A DNA stretch of 47,492 nucleotides from Deltaproteobacteria bacterium (lineage in GTDB: Bacteria; Desulfobacterota; Desulfuromonadia; Desulfuromonadales; Geopsychrobacteraceae): the NCBI GenBank assembly GCA_024280485.1, contig JAJRQB010000098.1, positions 1 through 47,492 of the forward strand, given 5' to 3'. Shown piece after piece: positions 1 to 7,581 of the stretch; positions within the stretch are counted from its first letter, which is position 1; the number at the start of each line of letters is the position of its first letter. A model generated the notes under the pieces. That model was given only the letters and a program-made list of their open reading frames with translations, searched no databases and had not been told where the DNA came from. The translations under genes and the position numbers were made by a program.

Positions 1-2
1 GA

Positions 3-86
3 AATATTACCGAAGAAGTGGTTGAAGAATATCTTAAACAACATAAGTCTTCAGCCAACGATAGCGATAGTTTTAAACTCGATTAG
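3..86 (+). mobile_element. IS200/IS605-type transposase, C-terminal end (partial)
   Basis: The window opens inside a reading frame whose last 27 residues read NITEEVVEEYLKQH and then a polar tail before TAG. The pattern I-T-E-E-V-x-x-Y-[IL]-x-x-H/Q is what Y1 (HUH) transposases of the IS200/IS605 group have in their last helix, which carries the region just after the catalytic tyrosine. The stop codon is followed at once by two small perfect hairpins, as expected for the right end of such an element. The catalytic part lies outside the window, so the assignment rests on the tail plus the hairpins. Confidence 0.6.
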
Positions 87-273
87 GGACTTTCAGTCCC
101 GGTTCAAACCCCTGCACTTTCAGTGCAGGGTGGTTTAGTTTATCGTTTGATTGGTCACTAACTATATCTAAGGTAGCAGGTGTCCCTTTTAACGCTTTCG
201 GTGTTTCCGCAAAAGAATAATTTTGGCAAATCACTAAGAAAACAGCAAGAGCAACAACAGATATATATTTCAT
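73..273 (-). pseudogene. Small exported protein, 3' end replaced by IS end
   Basis: This 66-residue reading frame starts at ATG 273, 12 bases after AAGGAG; an earlier TTG at 285 touches that SD and is less likely. Residues 1-22 form a clear Sec signal peptide: MKY, then a hydrophobic stretch ending in SFA, with cleavage likely before E. The mature part PKALKGTPATLDIVSDQ resembles nothing I can name. The last 16 or so residues are encoded by the two IS hairpins read backwards, so the original C-terminus was probably lost when the element inserted. It may still be expressed as a short chimeric protein. The function is unknown. Confidence 0.5.
86..130 (+). repeat. Twin hairpins, right end of IS200/IS605-like element
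   Basis: Two perfect stem-loops lie directly after the transposase stop. Positions 86-100 pair GGGAC with GTCCC, and 110-130 pair CCCTGCAC with GTGCAGGG; both have the same TTTCA loop. IS200/IS605 elements end in subterminal hairpins that the Y1 transposase recognises as single-stranded DNA. The element probably ends within about 20 bases after 130. I cannot place the cleavage site because the left end is not in the window. Confidence 0.6.
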
Positions 274-775
274 ATGGATCCACAACTCCTTTATTCACTA
301 ACATTAAGTTAAGCCTTTCCCCTGTTGCAGTAACACGGGGGGGGGGATACATTCGCAATATTTAGTTTTTCAGTTTGTGAATTAATTGACAGATGCTGGT
401 TTCTCGAACCAACCAATGCCCCCACCTAATAACGTCTACAGGAAAAGCGAGCCACTCGGAGGGGGTGATGAGCAACTCAAACACATCCCCGAAGACAGCA
501 CATTATCATATTTCTAATTATCAATCGTCAATCCTTTATTCTCACAACGACATGTCCATAGCGAAGCGAGTCCGGCGAGCAGGGGGAGCGGTAGACCCAG
601 GGACACCACATTTAATTTATGCTGACTTACGGTGGAATCCCTGTCAGTCCCATGAAAATATCCTACAGATTGCCTTTCCTGGCCAGGGAAAGCAGTCAAG
701 ACTCAACAAGGTTTACTTCTTGTAAACCATGGCAAGACGTGCTACCGTTTACTAAACGTGAACCGGAGGGATGCA
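274..775. other. Gene-free 0.5 kb with G10 tract
   Basis: There is no convincing gene on either strand here. Open frames exist, for example around 393-725, but they lack a good ribosome site and have low-complexity, non-globular composition. A run of ten G lies at 337-346, upstream of the small exported protein. Around 540-700 the DNA is GC-richer and has short palindromes such as the one centred on CTGGCCAG near 681. This suggests the remains of mobile DNA, but I cannot identify any element. Confidence 0.4.
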
Positions 776-1087
776 ATGCATGTAATCGCAAGGAGGGCTT
801 TCCTGGAAGCTGCCAGGAATTTTCCACAGGATCGCAAGGCCCTAATGGAGACACATAGACTTTTAAAAAAGGGGAAGTTCGACACTCCAACAGAACTAAA
901 GGACGTCTTCCCTTCGCTGGATAATTTTAAATATTTGGATCACGGTTATGTGATCGATGTTGGTGGCAATAATTTACGAATACTAGCCGTGATTTACTTC
1001 GATGGTCAGAAACTGTTTATTCGACATATTGTTAGCCACAAGGAGTACGACAAACTTTGCGAAAGGTACAGGAAAGGAGAAATATAA
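776..1087 (+). CDS. higB: HigB-family toxin (mRNA interferase)
   Basis: This 103-residue protein is of the RelE/HigB fold. The HigB family cleaves mRNA, usually on the ribosome, and is held inactive by its antitoxin. Family signs are the N-terminal HVIARRAF helix, the central DVFPSLDNFKYLD segment, the GGNNLRILAVIYFDGQ strands and the C-terminal IRHIVSHKEYDKL, which matches the H-x-E-Y-D block of HigB. The start is ATG 776, five bases after GGAGGG; a frame extension to 758 has no ribosome site. The toxin gene comes first and its stop overlaps the antitoxin start by one base, the usual higBA order. The pair sits beside IS debris, which fits horizontal acquisition. Confidence 0.8.
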   Translation: MHVIARRAFLEAARNFPQDRKALMETHRLLKKGKFDTPTELKDVFPSLDNFKYLDHGYVIDVGGNNLRILAVIYFDGQKLFIRHIVSHKEYDKLCERYRKGEI

Positions 1088-1530
1088 TGACCAACACGGC
1101 GGAAGCTAAAAAGTTAACGGACTCCTTCTTTTCTTTCTACGAGCAAGCAAACCAGGTCATTGATATCAAAACGGAAGCAGACTACGAGAACGCTCTTGAT
1201 TTCATTGAGTTCCTAATGACCACCAATGAGGACAAGGCGGACAATCCGGTTCTTCCTCTGATTGATATTGTCGCAGTTTCCATAGAGAAGTATGAAAATA
1301 GCTTTGAGGATATGCAGGAGTTCATGCGTGAAGTTGACGCTCTTGACCCTGCCGTATCGACCCTGCGCGTCATCATCGATCAGAACCATTTGACGTATTC
1401 AGACCTCAAAGAAGAAATCGGTTCAAAGTCTCTCGTTTCGCAAATCATTAACGGAACTAAAAATTTAACAAGAAACCACATAGCAAAATTATCAAAGCGA
1501 TTCCATGTGAGCCCTGAATTGTTCTTTTAA
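1087..1530 (+). CDS. higA: HigA-family antitoxin with XRE domain
   Basis: This 147-residue protein pairs with the upstream toxin. Residues 1-90 are acidic and helical and include a DNPVLPLIDIVAVSIEKYE segment, the probable toxin-neutralising part. Residues 95-147 form an XRE-type helix-turn-helix: HLTYSDLKEEIGSKSLVSQIINGTKNL, then RNHIAKLSKRFHVSPELFF. This domain normally represses the operon by binding its promoter. The start ATG 1087 overlaps the toxin stop (TAATG) and follows GGAAAGGAG at 1071-1079. It is complete, with no sign of decay. The HigA assignment is by architecture and neighbour; other HTH antitoxins look similar. Confidence 0.8.
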   Translation: MTNTAEAKKLTDSFFSFYEQANQVIDIKTEADYENALDFIEFLMTTNEDKADNPVLPLIDIVAVSIEKYENSFEDMQEFMREVDALDPAVSTLRVIIDQNHLTYSDLKEEIGSKSLVSQIINGTKNLTRNHIAKLSKRFHVSPELFF

Positions 1531-1950
1531 GCAGCGCAGGCCAAAGTAGACGACTTTCAACTTATAACCGTCTGCAATCCCACCCGTTCATCTGTCATCT
1601 CAGCCACGAATGGTCTCAGCATTATCAAATCTGACAATGTAATCAACAGACCCTTTTGTGTGTTTCACAACAATGATTCATATTGCTTTCGCTTAATAAA
1701 AAGAATCACTTCATATAGAGACTATTATTAAAACAATAAAACGAGAATATTCATAAATAATAAATACTTGACGTGCTTGCCTTGTCATTACAAATCGGGA
1801 TATGATCTAACTGTTATCGGAATAGTACTTTAAGAGTTCAACCTTAACTTACTATTATATTTATTAAGTAAATACTAAGTAAGTGGCTTGCAACAAACTA
1901 TTCATACAATAAATTCTCTATCATTGGCAATTAAGAATGAGGATTTGAAT
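1531..1950. other. AT-rich intergenic stretch before DUF3135 gene
   Basis: About 420 bases without a gene. The left part (1550-1700) is mixed in composition and the right part (1690-1880) is very AT-rich. A weak sigma70-like pair, TTGCCT at 1777-1782 and TATGAT at 1801-1806 with an 18-base spacer, could drive the next gene. There is no clear terminator after the antitoxin gene. Confidence 0.35.
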
Positions 1951-2346
1951 ATGAAATGTTATACATCAAAAATTGACGTTCTATTGTCTCAACTTGAACT
2001 CTATTCTGATCAGGAGCCTGATAAATTCGAAGAGACCAGAAAAGAGCTCATCCAGACAGCTATTGATAGCTATCCCGAGCAATATCGCAAGAGGGCTCAG
2101 GGTATTCAGTTTGAACTCGATTGTGAGCTAAGAAAATATAAAAACCCGGTTGCACGCATGAACCGAATGGTGGAAATTTTCTGGGAGAAATTTCAGGAGT
2201 TCAATCTAGTGGTCAACAATCCGGCCTCGGCATGTGCTGCACGGAAAAAAGATTCAACCCCGGCGAAAGTCATCGCCCTCTCTGCAAGCGGCAGAATTGT
2301 AGGGACAGTAGCGAAACACCACCAGAGTAGTCACCCTGACTTCTGA
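1951..2346 (+). CDS. DUF3135-like protein
   Basis: This 131-residue soluble protein has no signal peptide or membrane segment. Residues 5-85 follow the pattern of DUF3135: an N-terminal LLSQLELYSDQEPDKFEETRKE block, then RAQGIQFELDCELRKYKNPVARMNRMVEIF. The mostly helical core is charged. The last 40 residues are polar and probably disordered (ARKKDSTPAKVIAL and onward). The start is ATG 1951, eight bases after GAGG; an earlier in-frame TTG at 1888 has no ribosome site. The biochemical role of this family is not known to me, and the gene stands alone between the TA pair and a MITE-like element. Confidence 0.55.
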   Translation: MKCYTSKIDVLLSQLELYSDQEPDKFEETRKELIQTAIDSYPEQYRKRAQGIQFELDCELRKYKNPVARMNRMVEIFWEKFQEFNLVVNNPASACAARKKDSTPAKVIALSASGRIVGTVAKHHQSSHPDF

Positions 2347-2356
2347 TAAAATAAAA

Positions 2357-2600
2357 TTTGGTTATCCAGCTCGCTCCACCTGCGAAGATAATTTTTATGA
2401 CTGGTTATCTCCTTGGCTTAAGTAATCTCGAGGCTTGGTAAAACAAGGCCAAGCTTCACGATTACTTCAAGATTTTACAGATTTCTCCTGATTAAAATCA
2501 GGCCTTTATCTCGAAGTAATCATGAAGCGAATAGATTCTCTCTTTGCTTTTGTGTAAGAGCTTTTTTTTCTAAGTTTAGTGGAGCGAAGTCGGCAACCAG
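2357..2600. mobile_element. MITE-like palindromic element 1
   Basis: A 244-base non-coding element. Its ends are inverted repeats: 2359-2379 pairs with 2579-2599 at 16 of 21 positions, sharing CGCTCCAC. It is flanked on both sides by the perfect 9-base direct repeat AAAATAAAA (2348-2356 and 2601-2609), which looks like a target-site duplication. Inside are further nested hairpins. No transposase is encoded, so it would be a non-autonomous element moved by an enzyme elsewhere. The direct repeat is A-rich and could be chance. Confidence 0.55.
2420..2528. repeat. Nested, mutually exclusive hairpins inside element 1
   Basis: The octamer AAGTAATC occurs at 2420-2427, inverted at 2460-2467, and again direct at 2514-2521. 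Fold A pairs 2420-2427 with 2460-2467 and adds the inner stem GCTTGG/CCAAGC (2433-2438, 2449-2454). Fold B pairs 2453-2468 with 2513-2528 at 15 of 16 positions and encloses a perfect CCTGATT/AATCAGG-type hairpin at 2487-2502. The two folds share the middle copy and cannot form together. Confidence 0.6.
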
Positions 2601-2608
2601 AAAATAAA

Positions 2609-2653
2609 AGAACCGCCCGCAAGAGAGTAATGATCTCTCCTGCGGGCGGTTCT
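2609..2653 (-). terminator. Rho-independent terminator after M42 peptidase gene
   Basis: A long stem of about 19 bp, nearly perfect (AACCGCCCGC...GCGGGCGGTT plus GAGAG/CTCTC), closes on a seven-base loop. On the minus strand it is followed by TTTTATTTT. It lies 30 bases after the stop of the minus-strand peptidase gene and ends that transcript. Confidence 0.85.
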
Positions 2654-2683
2654 GTATGACTTCAACCCCTCCCCGTTTTAAAA

Positions 2684-3751
2684 TCAATGCGGCAGAAACG
2701 ACTGATCCTTCTCGATCCGCAACACAACGGCGGTCAGCAGCTTGATCGCGGCTTGCAGGTCACTTTCTGCGAGCAGCTCGACTGGGGTATGCATATAGCG
2801 CAACGGGATACCGAGCAGCGCAGTGGCGACTCCGCCACGGGTCAATTGCAGGCTGTTGGCGTCGGTGCCGGTGGCGCGTGGCACACCGATGATCTGCAGC
2901 GGGATCTCTTCGTGTGCGGCGGTATCGACCAACAGATCGAACAGCACCGGGTTGATATTGGCACCACGTGCCAGCACTGGCCCCTTGCCAACCTCGACCC
3001 GGCCAATACCTTTAGGATCGACATCGGGCGTATCTGTTGCGTGGGTCACCTCGACCACAATCGCAACATCGGGATTAACGCCGTAGCCGCTGGTAGTTCC
3101 ACCGCGCAGACCGACCTCTTCCTGAACTGTGCTGACACAGACCAGTTCAGAGACGGCACCGCCGGCAGCAAGGACACCGGCCAGAACCCGGCTGACGATA
3201 AATGATCCCATCTTGTCGTCGAGTGCGCGTGAAGTCAGACGCCCATTTTGCAGACGTTCAAGACCGACCGAGAAGGTAATCGGATCACCAATCTGCAGGA
3301 GCTGTTCAACTTCTTCGCGACTACTGCAGCCGATATCAATATATTGATCTTTGAGCTTTATCACCGTATCGCGGTCTTTAACATCGATCAGATGAATCGC
3401 TTTTTTGCCGATAACGCCTTTAATGACGGCGTTTTTAGTATGAATATTAATCCGTTGTCCGGGAGAGAGATGGGGATCTACGCCGCCGATCGCGCCGAAG
3501 TAGATAAAGCCTTCATCGGTAACATACTGCACCATGAAGCCAATTTCATCACAATGCCCGGCCAGCATCACGCGCAGGCCACCCTCCCCTTTGAGGCGGG
3601 CCATCATGTTCCCCATGACATCGACCTGAATCTGGTCGGCCAGCGGCTCAAGATGTTGCTTGATGACCTTCTGAGCAGGGGCCTCAAATCCAGAGGGGCT
3701 TGGAGCTTCAACCAATTCTTTAAGAAAATCGAATTCAGAATCAGGCAGCAT
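2684..3751 (-). CDS. M42-family metallo-aminopeptidase
   Basis: This 355-residue cytoplasmic enzyme belongs to the M42 family (FrvX/YsdC/TET type), whose members are cobalt- or zinc-dependent aminopeptidases that form large tetrahedral assemblies and trim peptides released by proteolysis. The two-metal site is visible: H66 in AGHCDEIGF, D178 in RALDDKMG, E211/E212 in VQEEVGLRGG, E234 in VVEVTHATDTP (often Asp in this position) and H321 in RYMHTP. The start ATG 3751 follows AAGGGG; an in-frame GTG at 3757 lies on that SD. It overlaps the upstream PHP gene by 11 bases and is last in a minus-strand run ended by a strong terminator. The substrate range cannot be read from the sequence. Confidence 0.9.
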   Translation of the reverse strand: MLPDSEFDFLKELVEAPSPSGFEAPAQKVIKQHLEPLADQIQVDVMGNMMARLKGEGGLRVMLAGHCDEIGFMVQYVTDEGFIYFGAIGGVDPHLSPGQRINIHTKNAVIKGVIGKKAIHLIDVKDRDTVIKLKDQYIDIGCSSREEVEQLLQIGDPITFSVGLERLQNGRLTSRALDDKMGSFIVSRVLAGVLAAGGAVSELVCVSTVQEEVGLRGGTTSGYGVNPDVAIVVEVTHATDTPDVDPKGIGRVEVGKGPVLARGANINPVLFDLLVDTAAHEEIPLQIIGVPRATGTDANSLQLTRGGVATALLGIPLRYMHTPVELLAESDLQAAIKLLTAVVLRIEKDQSFLPH

Positions 3752-4397
3752 TTTCACCCCTTTTGACGAGTTCTAAAGAATTGGCCTGTGCTTCATCAAA
3801 TTGAGACAGGGTCATACCGGCACCCAGTGCGACCTTACGTGCCATCTCAATGGAGAGAAGATCTCTTGGCGCATGGGCATCATTGTTAACCACCAGACGG
3901 GCGCCATACTGCAGCGCCAGCTTAACAACGTGACCGTTGGTCAATGAATGTCCCTTGCGGGTGGTCACTTCCAGAAAAACTCCCTTTTGCGCAGCCAACT
4001 GCACATCTTCGGGAGTGATCAATCCAGGGTGAGCGAGTATATCGACGCCTGCCTCGATCGCCGCACGGTTGGTCCCTTCGATGACCGGCTCGACAATCGT
4101 CTCACCGTGGACCGAAAGAATCTGGGCTCCGTTATCCCGCGCCATTTTAACAACAGCAGCGATATGTTTCGGCGGCACATGGGTCAACTCAGCACCAGCT
4201 AAAAGGATCAGGCCATTGGCTTCACCGAGTTCAGCAACCACCGGACGTAAGCGTTGCAGCAAGGCGATAATATTGCTCTGATCGGCATGGTCGGTAATAG
4301 CCAGGGCTCGATAACCGGCAACCGCAGCGCGGCGCACAAGTTCGGCTGGCCCGAGTTCGCCATCGCTGAAAAATGTATGGGTGTGTAGATCGATCAT
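3741..4397 (-). CDS. PHP-domain phosphoesterase
   Basis: This 218-residue single-domain PHP protein resembles histidinol-phosphatase-type and YcdX-type hydrolases, which use a three-metal site. Metal-binding motifs visible are the N-terminal DLHTHTFFSDG, AITDHADQ near residue 38, LSVHGET near 110, ILAHPGLIT near 138, and VVNNDAHAPRDL near 183. The start ATG 4397 comes seven bases after GGAG; an upstream TTG at 4403 is not needed. It is translated in overlap with the aminopeptidase gene and 29 bases downstream of miaB, so the three probably share a transcript. The natural substrate is unknown; nothing nearby points to histidine synthesis. Confidence 0.85.
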   Translation of the reverse strand: MIDLHTHTFFSDGELGPAELVRRAAVAGYRALAITDHADQSNIIALLQRLRPVVAELGEANGLILLAGAELTHVPPKHIAAVVKMARDNGAQILSVHGETIVEPVIEGTNRAAIEAGVDILAHPGLITPEDVQLAAQKGVFLEVTTRKGHSLTNGHVVKLALQYGARLVVNNDAHAPRDLLSIEMARKVALGAGMTLSQFDEAQANSLELVKRGENAA

Positions 4398-4426
4398 GGT
4401 CAATCTCCATCGCAGTTAAAAGAGAG

Positions 4427-5752
4427 TTATGAGTTCTGAAGCTCGCCGAGGTTTGAATTACGGTACACCTGGGTAATCTTAACATCGACCATTGTACCAA
4501 TCAGATCGGCAGCACCGGCAAAATTAACAATCCGATTCGCGGTGGTGCGGCCAAACATCTGCCCCTCCCCTTGCTTGCTCGCCCCTTCAACCAGAACCTG
4601 AAAACATTCCCCCAGGTCTGATTCCCAGATGTTACGGCTGGTGCTGTGCTGCAACTCAAGCAGACGTTCAAAGCGTTGCTGCTTAATGCGGGCGCCGGTC
4701 TTATCCACAATTTCAGCAGCGGGAGTTCCGGTCCGTTTTGAGTAAAGAAAGGTGAAGGCATCAGCATAACCGACCTCGGCGACCAGATCGAGAGTCTGCT
4801 GGAAGTTTTCTTCAGTCTCGCCTGGGAAGCCGACGATAATATCTGTCGACAGGCGGATATCGGGACAGGCTGTCTTCAACTTCTGCACCGTCAGCAGATA
4901 GTCCTCGCGACTATAGCCGCGATTCATCTGCTCAAGAATTTCGTTGGAACCACACTGCACCGGAAGATGCAATTGATGACAGAGGTTATCAAGGTCGCCA
5001 AAGCAGGCGATCAGTTCATCGGAGAGATCCTTGGGGTGACTGGTGGTGAAGCGCAGGCGTAACAGACCTTCAACGGCAGCAACCTTGCGAACCAACTCCG
5101 GGAAACCGATTTCACCGCTCGACTTGTCGCCGTAGGAGTTGACATTCTGCCCGAGCAGCGTCACCTCTCTGACTCCCTGGGCAACCAGTGCTTCAACCTC
5201 TGCAATGACTTCAGCGCTGGGGCGGCTGATCTCGCGACCTCTGACATGGGGAACAATGCAGTAGGTACAGAAGTTATCGCAGCCCTGCATGATGGTCACA
5301 AAACGGGTCACGGTGTCGAGGTCGCTACGTTGCGGGAAGAGATTAAGACGGGTCTCCTGATCAAGAAAGCCGGTCACACTGAGGCGTCGGTTGCCCTGCT
5401 CAGCCTGTTGAACCAGCTCGGGCAAGCGATGGACATTATGGGTACCGAAGACCAGATCGAGGTATGGGACCTCTTTCAGCATCTTCTCCCCTTCCTGTTC
5501 GGCGACACAACCACCGACCCCGATAATCAATTCGGGACGCGCATCCTTGATCGGCTTAAAACGGCCCAGGTGGCCATAGACCTTACGCTCGGCTTTATCA
5601 CGCACGCTGCAGGTGTTGAGCAACACCAGATCTGCGCTGTCGGCCGTAGCAACCTGCTGATAGCCGATTTCACCCAGCATGGTGACTATGCGTTCTGAAT
5701 CGACCACATTCATCTGGCAACCGAAGGTTTCCAGGTAAAAATATTTTTCCAT
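4427..5752 (-). CDS. miaB: tRNA-2-methylthio-N6-dimethylallyladenosine synthase MiaB
   Basis: This 441-residue radical-SAM methylthiotransferase adds the 2-methylthio group to i6A37 of tRNAs reading UNN codons. Three parts are visible. The N-terminal UPF0004 domain has cluster cysteines C12 (TFGCQMN), C48 (LNTCSVRDKAE) and C82 (VGGCVAEQEG). The radical-SAM core has C158, C162 and C165 in QGCDNFCTYCIVPHVRGRE. A C-terminal TRAM domain covers about 375-438. These features separate MiaB from RimO and MtaB, and the length is normal. The start ATG 5752 follows AGGA at seven bases. It probably leads the miaB-PHP-M42 run. Confidence 0.95.
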   Translation of the reverse strand: MEKYFYLETFGCQMNVVDSERIVTMLGEIGYQQVATADSADLVLLNTCSVRDKAERKVYGHLGRFKPIKDARPELIIGVGGCVAEQEGEKMLKEVPYLDLVFGTHNVHRLPELVQQAEQGNRRLSVTGFLDQETRLNLFPQRSDLDTVTRFVTIMQGCDNFCTYCIVPHVRGREISRPSAEVIAEVEALVAQGVREVTLLGQNVNSYGDKSSGEIGFPELVRKVAAVEGLLRLRFTTSHPKDLSDELIACFGDLDNLCHQLHLPVQCGSNEILEQMNRGYSREDYLLTVQKLKTACPDIRLSTDIIVGFPGETEENFQQTLDLVAEVGYADAFTFLYSKRTGTPAAEIVDKTGARIKQQRFERLLELQHSTSRNIWESDLGECFQVLVEGASKQGEGQMFGRTTANRIVNFAGAADLIGTMVDVKITQVYRNSNLGELQNS

Positions 5753-5815
5753 TTCTTTTATCCTACCAAATTGGTTATAAAATCCGGCGCATCTTACCCC
5801 CGGAACAGATAACCG

Positions 5816-6298
5816 TCAAACCTTGAGTTGTGGACAATGTGTGTTAAGCAAGGCAAGTAAACTGTCCGGCTGTTCGATACAATGGATAATCAGCGGGCTG
5901 GAACCTTCAACTGCGACACGTAGACTGGCGAGCTGCTTCCCCATCCTTTTGACTTTGATCTCAGTAATTTCAGCAAGTTGCACCGATTTACTCTCAGTGA
6001 AATACAGGGATTGCTCGGTCAACTGGTAGAAGATTTTCGCCCAGCGCCAACGTGCAATGATGATTTGTAACGGTCCGAAAATAAAACTGCCGACAACCAA
6101 TGGCAGCGGGAACAGCGCCAGCCAGAACGGGTGACCCTCGCCAATCAACTCAAGCGCCAGCATCAGCCAGAAACTACTGGCTAAAAAGAGTGTACTTCCA
6201 ATCAACGCCTGCTTCCAATATTGAAACGTATAGCAGCGTGGTGCAGGTCGCCCCTGCCACAGAACTTTCTCGTCACCTCTAGACATTATACCGTTCAT
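5816..6298 (-). CDS. Small membrane protein with PH-like domain
   Basis: A 160-residue protein with two hydrophobic segments (about 31-52 and 58-80), a basic stretch (IIARWRWAKIFYQLTEQSLYF) and a beta-rich C-terminal part. The layout W-x-G-x-P near the N-terminus, two membrane helices, then YxLTExxLYF is typical of bacterial PH-domain (YdbS/DUF304-like) membrane proteins of unknown role. The start ATG 6298 overlaps the stop of the M48-like gene (ATGA), so the two are translationally coupled. The product may act at the membrane with that lipoprotein, but this is inference from position only. Confidence 0.5.
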   Translation of the reverse strand: MNGIMSRGDEKVLWQGRPAPRCYTFQYWKQALIGSTLFLASSFWLMLALELIGEGHPFWLALFPLPLVVGSFIFGPLQIIIARWRWAKIFYQLTEQSLYFTESKSVQLAEITEIKVKRMGKQLASLRVAVEGSSPLIIHCIEQPDSLLALLNTHCPQLKV

Positions 6299-7581
6299 TT
6301 GTTCTCCAAAATCCTTAAACGCGCAGCAGCATTACGTCCCAACTTGGTTGTTGAGTCGACCTTGGCTACGGCCCTGTAAAGCTGAATCGCTCCTTCTAAA
6401 TCATCGACATTTTCACGCGCCTCAGCGAGTAGATAGCCACCCTCCAGAGTCGGCAGCAGCTTAAACCCAGTCTCAAGCTGCTGCAGAGCTTTCGCGTGCT
6501 GTTGCTTTTGAAGATAGACATAACCGAGCGCAAGGTGTGATTGATAGTAATCGTCCTGCAGGTTGATCGCCTTAATAAAATAACGACGTGCAGGGACCAG
6601 ATCTTCATTACGCAGATAAGCCAATCCAAGGTGGCACAAGATAAGAGCTTCGCCTGGAGCCTCAAGCAATGCAAAATGATAGAGATTGATTGCTTCCGCG
6701 AGCTGTCCTTCTTTTTCCAGCTTTTTTGCCATGTCGAATGTGAAATAGCCTTGACGCGTCAAGGTGAGGCTGATGATGGCGCGGGCAAATTCGATCACAT
6801 CCTGTCCCTCACCTGTCACCAGAGGGTATTGTTCATCAATATAGCGTCGGATGCCAGACAGGCGCTCTGACACAAAAGGATGACTACGAAAAAAACCGTT
6901 CCGCCACTGTGTATGATCGTCTTTTCCAAACTCGGTATAAAAGAGCTTCTGTACCTGCACTGCACCGCTCGGATCGTAACCAGCCTTCACCATAGAATCG
7001 ATAGCGAGCCGCTCAGCCTCTGCCTCCTGCTCAAGCGAATAACGTTTATTGATCAGACTGCCTGAAACTCTACCCGCTGAGAATGCAAGCGGACCATGAC
7101 TTGCGGTCTTTGACAAGGTCTCGCGCTGTATTCCTTGCAGATTATGCCGTGCCGTGACATGTCCGATTGAATGGCCAAGCACGGCCGCCAGCTCAGACTC
7201 AGTGGTGAGAACAGCCAGGAGTCCACGTGTGATCGCGACATACCCCCCAGGCAGAGCAAAGTGGTTGGGGACAGAATCGTTGATAATGATGAAGTTGAAA
7301 TTAAGCTCAGGACGGCCGCTGTGACGCACCAGGCGTTGCCCAACGGCACTGACATAAGCACCAAGTTTAACATCGATATATCTGCCACCGTTTTTTTGAA
7401 TCAGCTGCAGATAAGCAGATTTACCGAGCACCACCTCTTCGTTACCTGTCATACCAAGCGGATCAATCCCGGAACCGATACTAACCGGGTTCATCGCACA
7501 GCCAGCCAACAGACCAAACAACAGCACTACAAATATATACTTAATCGACAAATACAAAAAACGTAGCAGGTCCGGCTTCAT
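6295..7581 (-). CDS. M48-like TPR lipoprotein lacking the catalytic Glu
   Basis: This 428-residue protein has a lipoprotein signal (LLAGC, Cys28), an M48 peptidase-like domain (about 45-270) and C-terminal TPR repeats (about 275-420), the plan of BepA/YfgC-type periplasmic proteins. The zinc motif HExxH reads H137-S-I-G-H141: the general-base Glu is Ser, coded TCA, and the flanking LGHxIGHVTARH is intact. The third-ligand block reads EAEAERLA, keeping the Glu (E188) but with E in place of the usual D after it. The protein can probably still bind zinc but should not cleave peptides, so a chaperone or scaffold role is likely. The start ATG 7581 follows AGAGGAG. It is coupled to the next membrane protein gene. 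Confidence 0.85.
   Translation of the reverse strand: MKPDLLRFLYLSIKYIFVVLLFGLLAGCAMNPVSIGSGIDPLGMTGNEEVVLGKSAYLQLIQKNGGRYIDVKLGAYVSAVGQRLVRHSGRPELNFNFIIINDSVPNHFALPGGYVAITRGLLAVLTTESELAAVLGHSIGHVTARHNLQGIQRETLSKTASHGPLAFSAGRVSGSLINKRYSLEQEAEAERLAIDSMVKAGYDPSGAVQVQKLFYTEFGKDDHTQWRNGFFRSHPFVSERLSGIRRYIDEQYPLVTGEGQDVIEFARAIISLTLTRQGYFTFDMAKKLEKEGQLAEAINLYHFALLEAPGEALILCHLGLAYLRNEDLVPARRYFIKAINLQDDYYQSHLALGYVYLQKQQHAKALQQLETGFKLLPTLEGGYLLAEARENVDDLEGAIQLYRAVAKVDSTTKLGRNAAARLRILENK

Noticed and set aside
393-725. 110-codon open frame in the gene-free region
   Set aside because: No ribosome site, unusual composition and no family-like motif; it is more likely old mobile DNA.
1560-1690. Minus-strand fragment resembling a DUF2442-like start (VDYIVRFDNAETI)
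   Set aside because: Only about 25 residues, no start with ribosome site, and it hits stops in all continuations; too short to support.
2556-2572. T8 run as a plus-strand terminator after the DUF3135 gene
   Set aside because: There is no stable stem directly before it; it lies inside the palindromic element.
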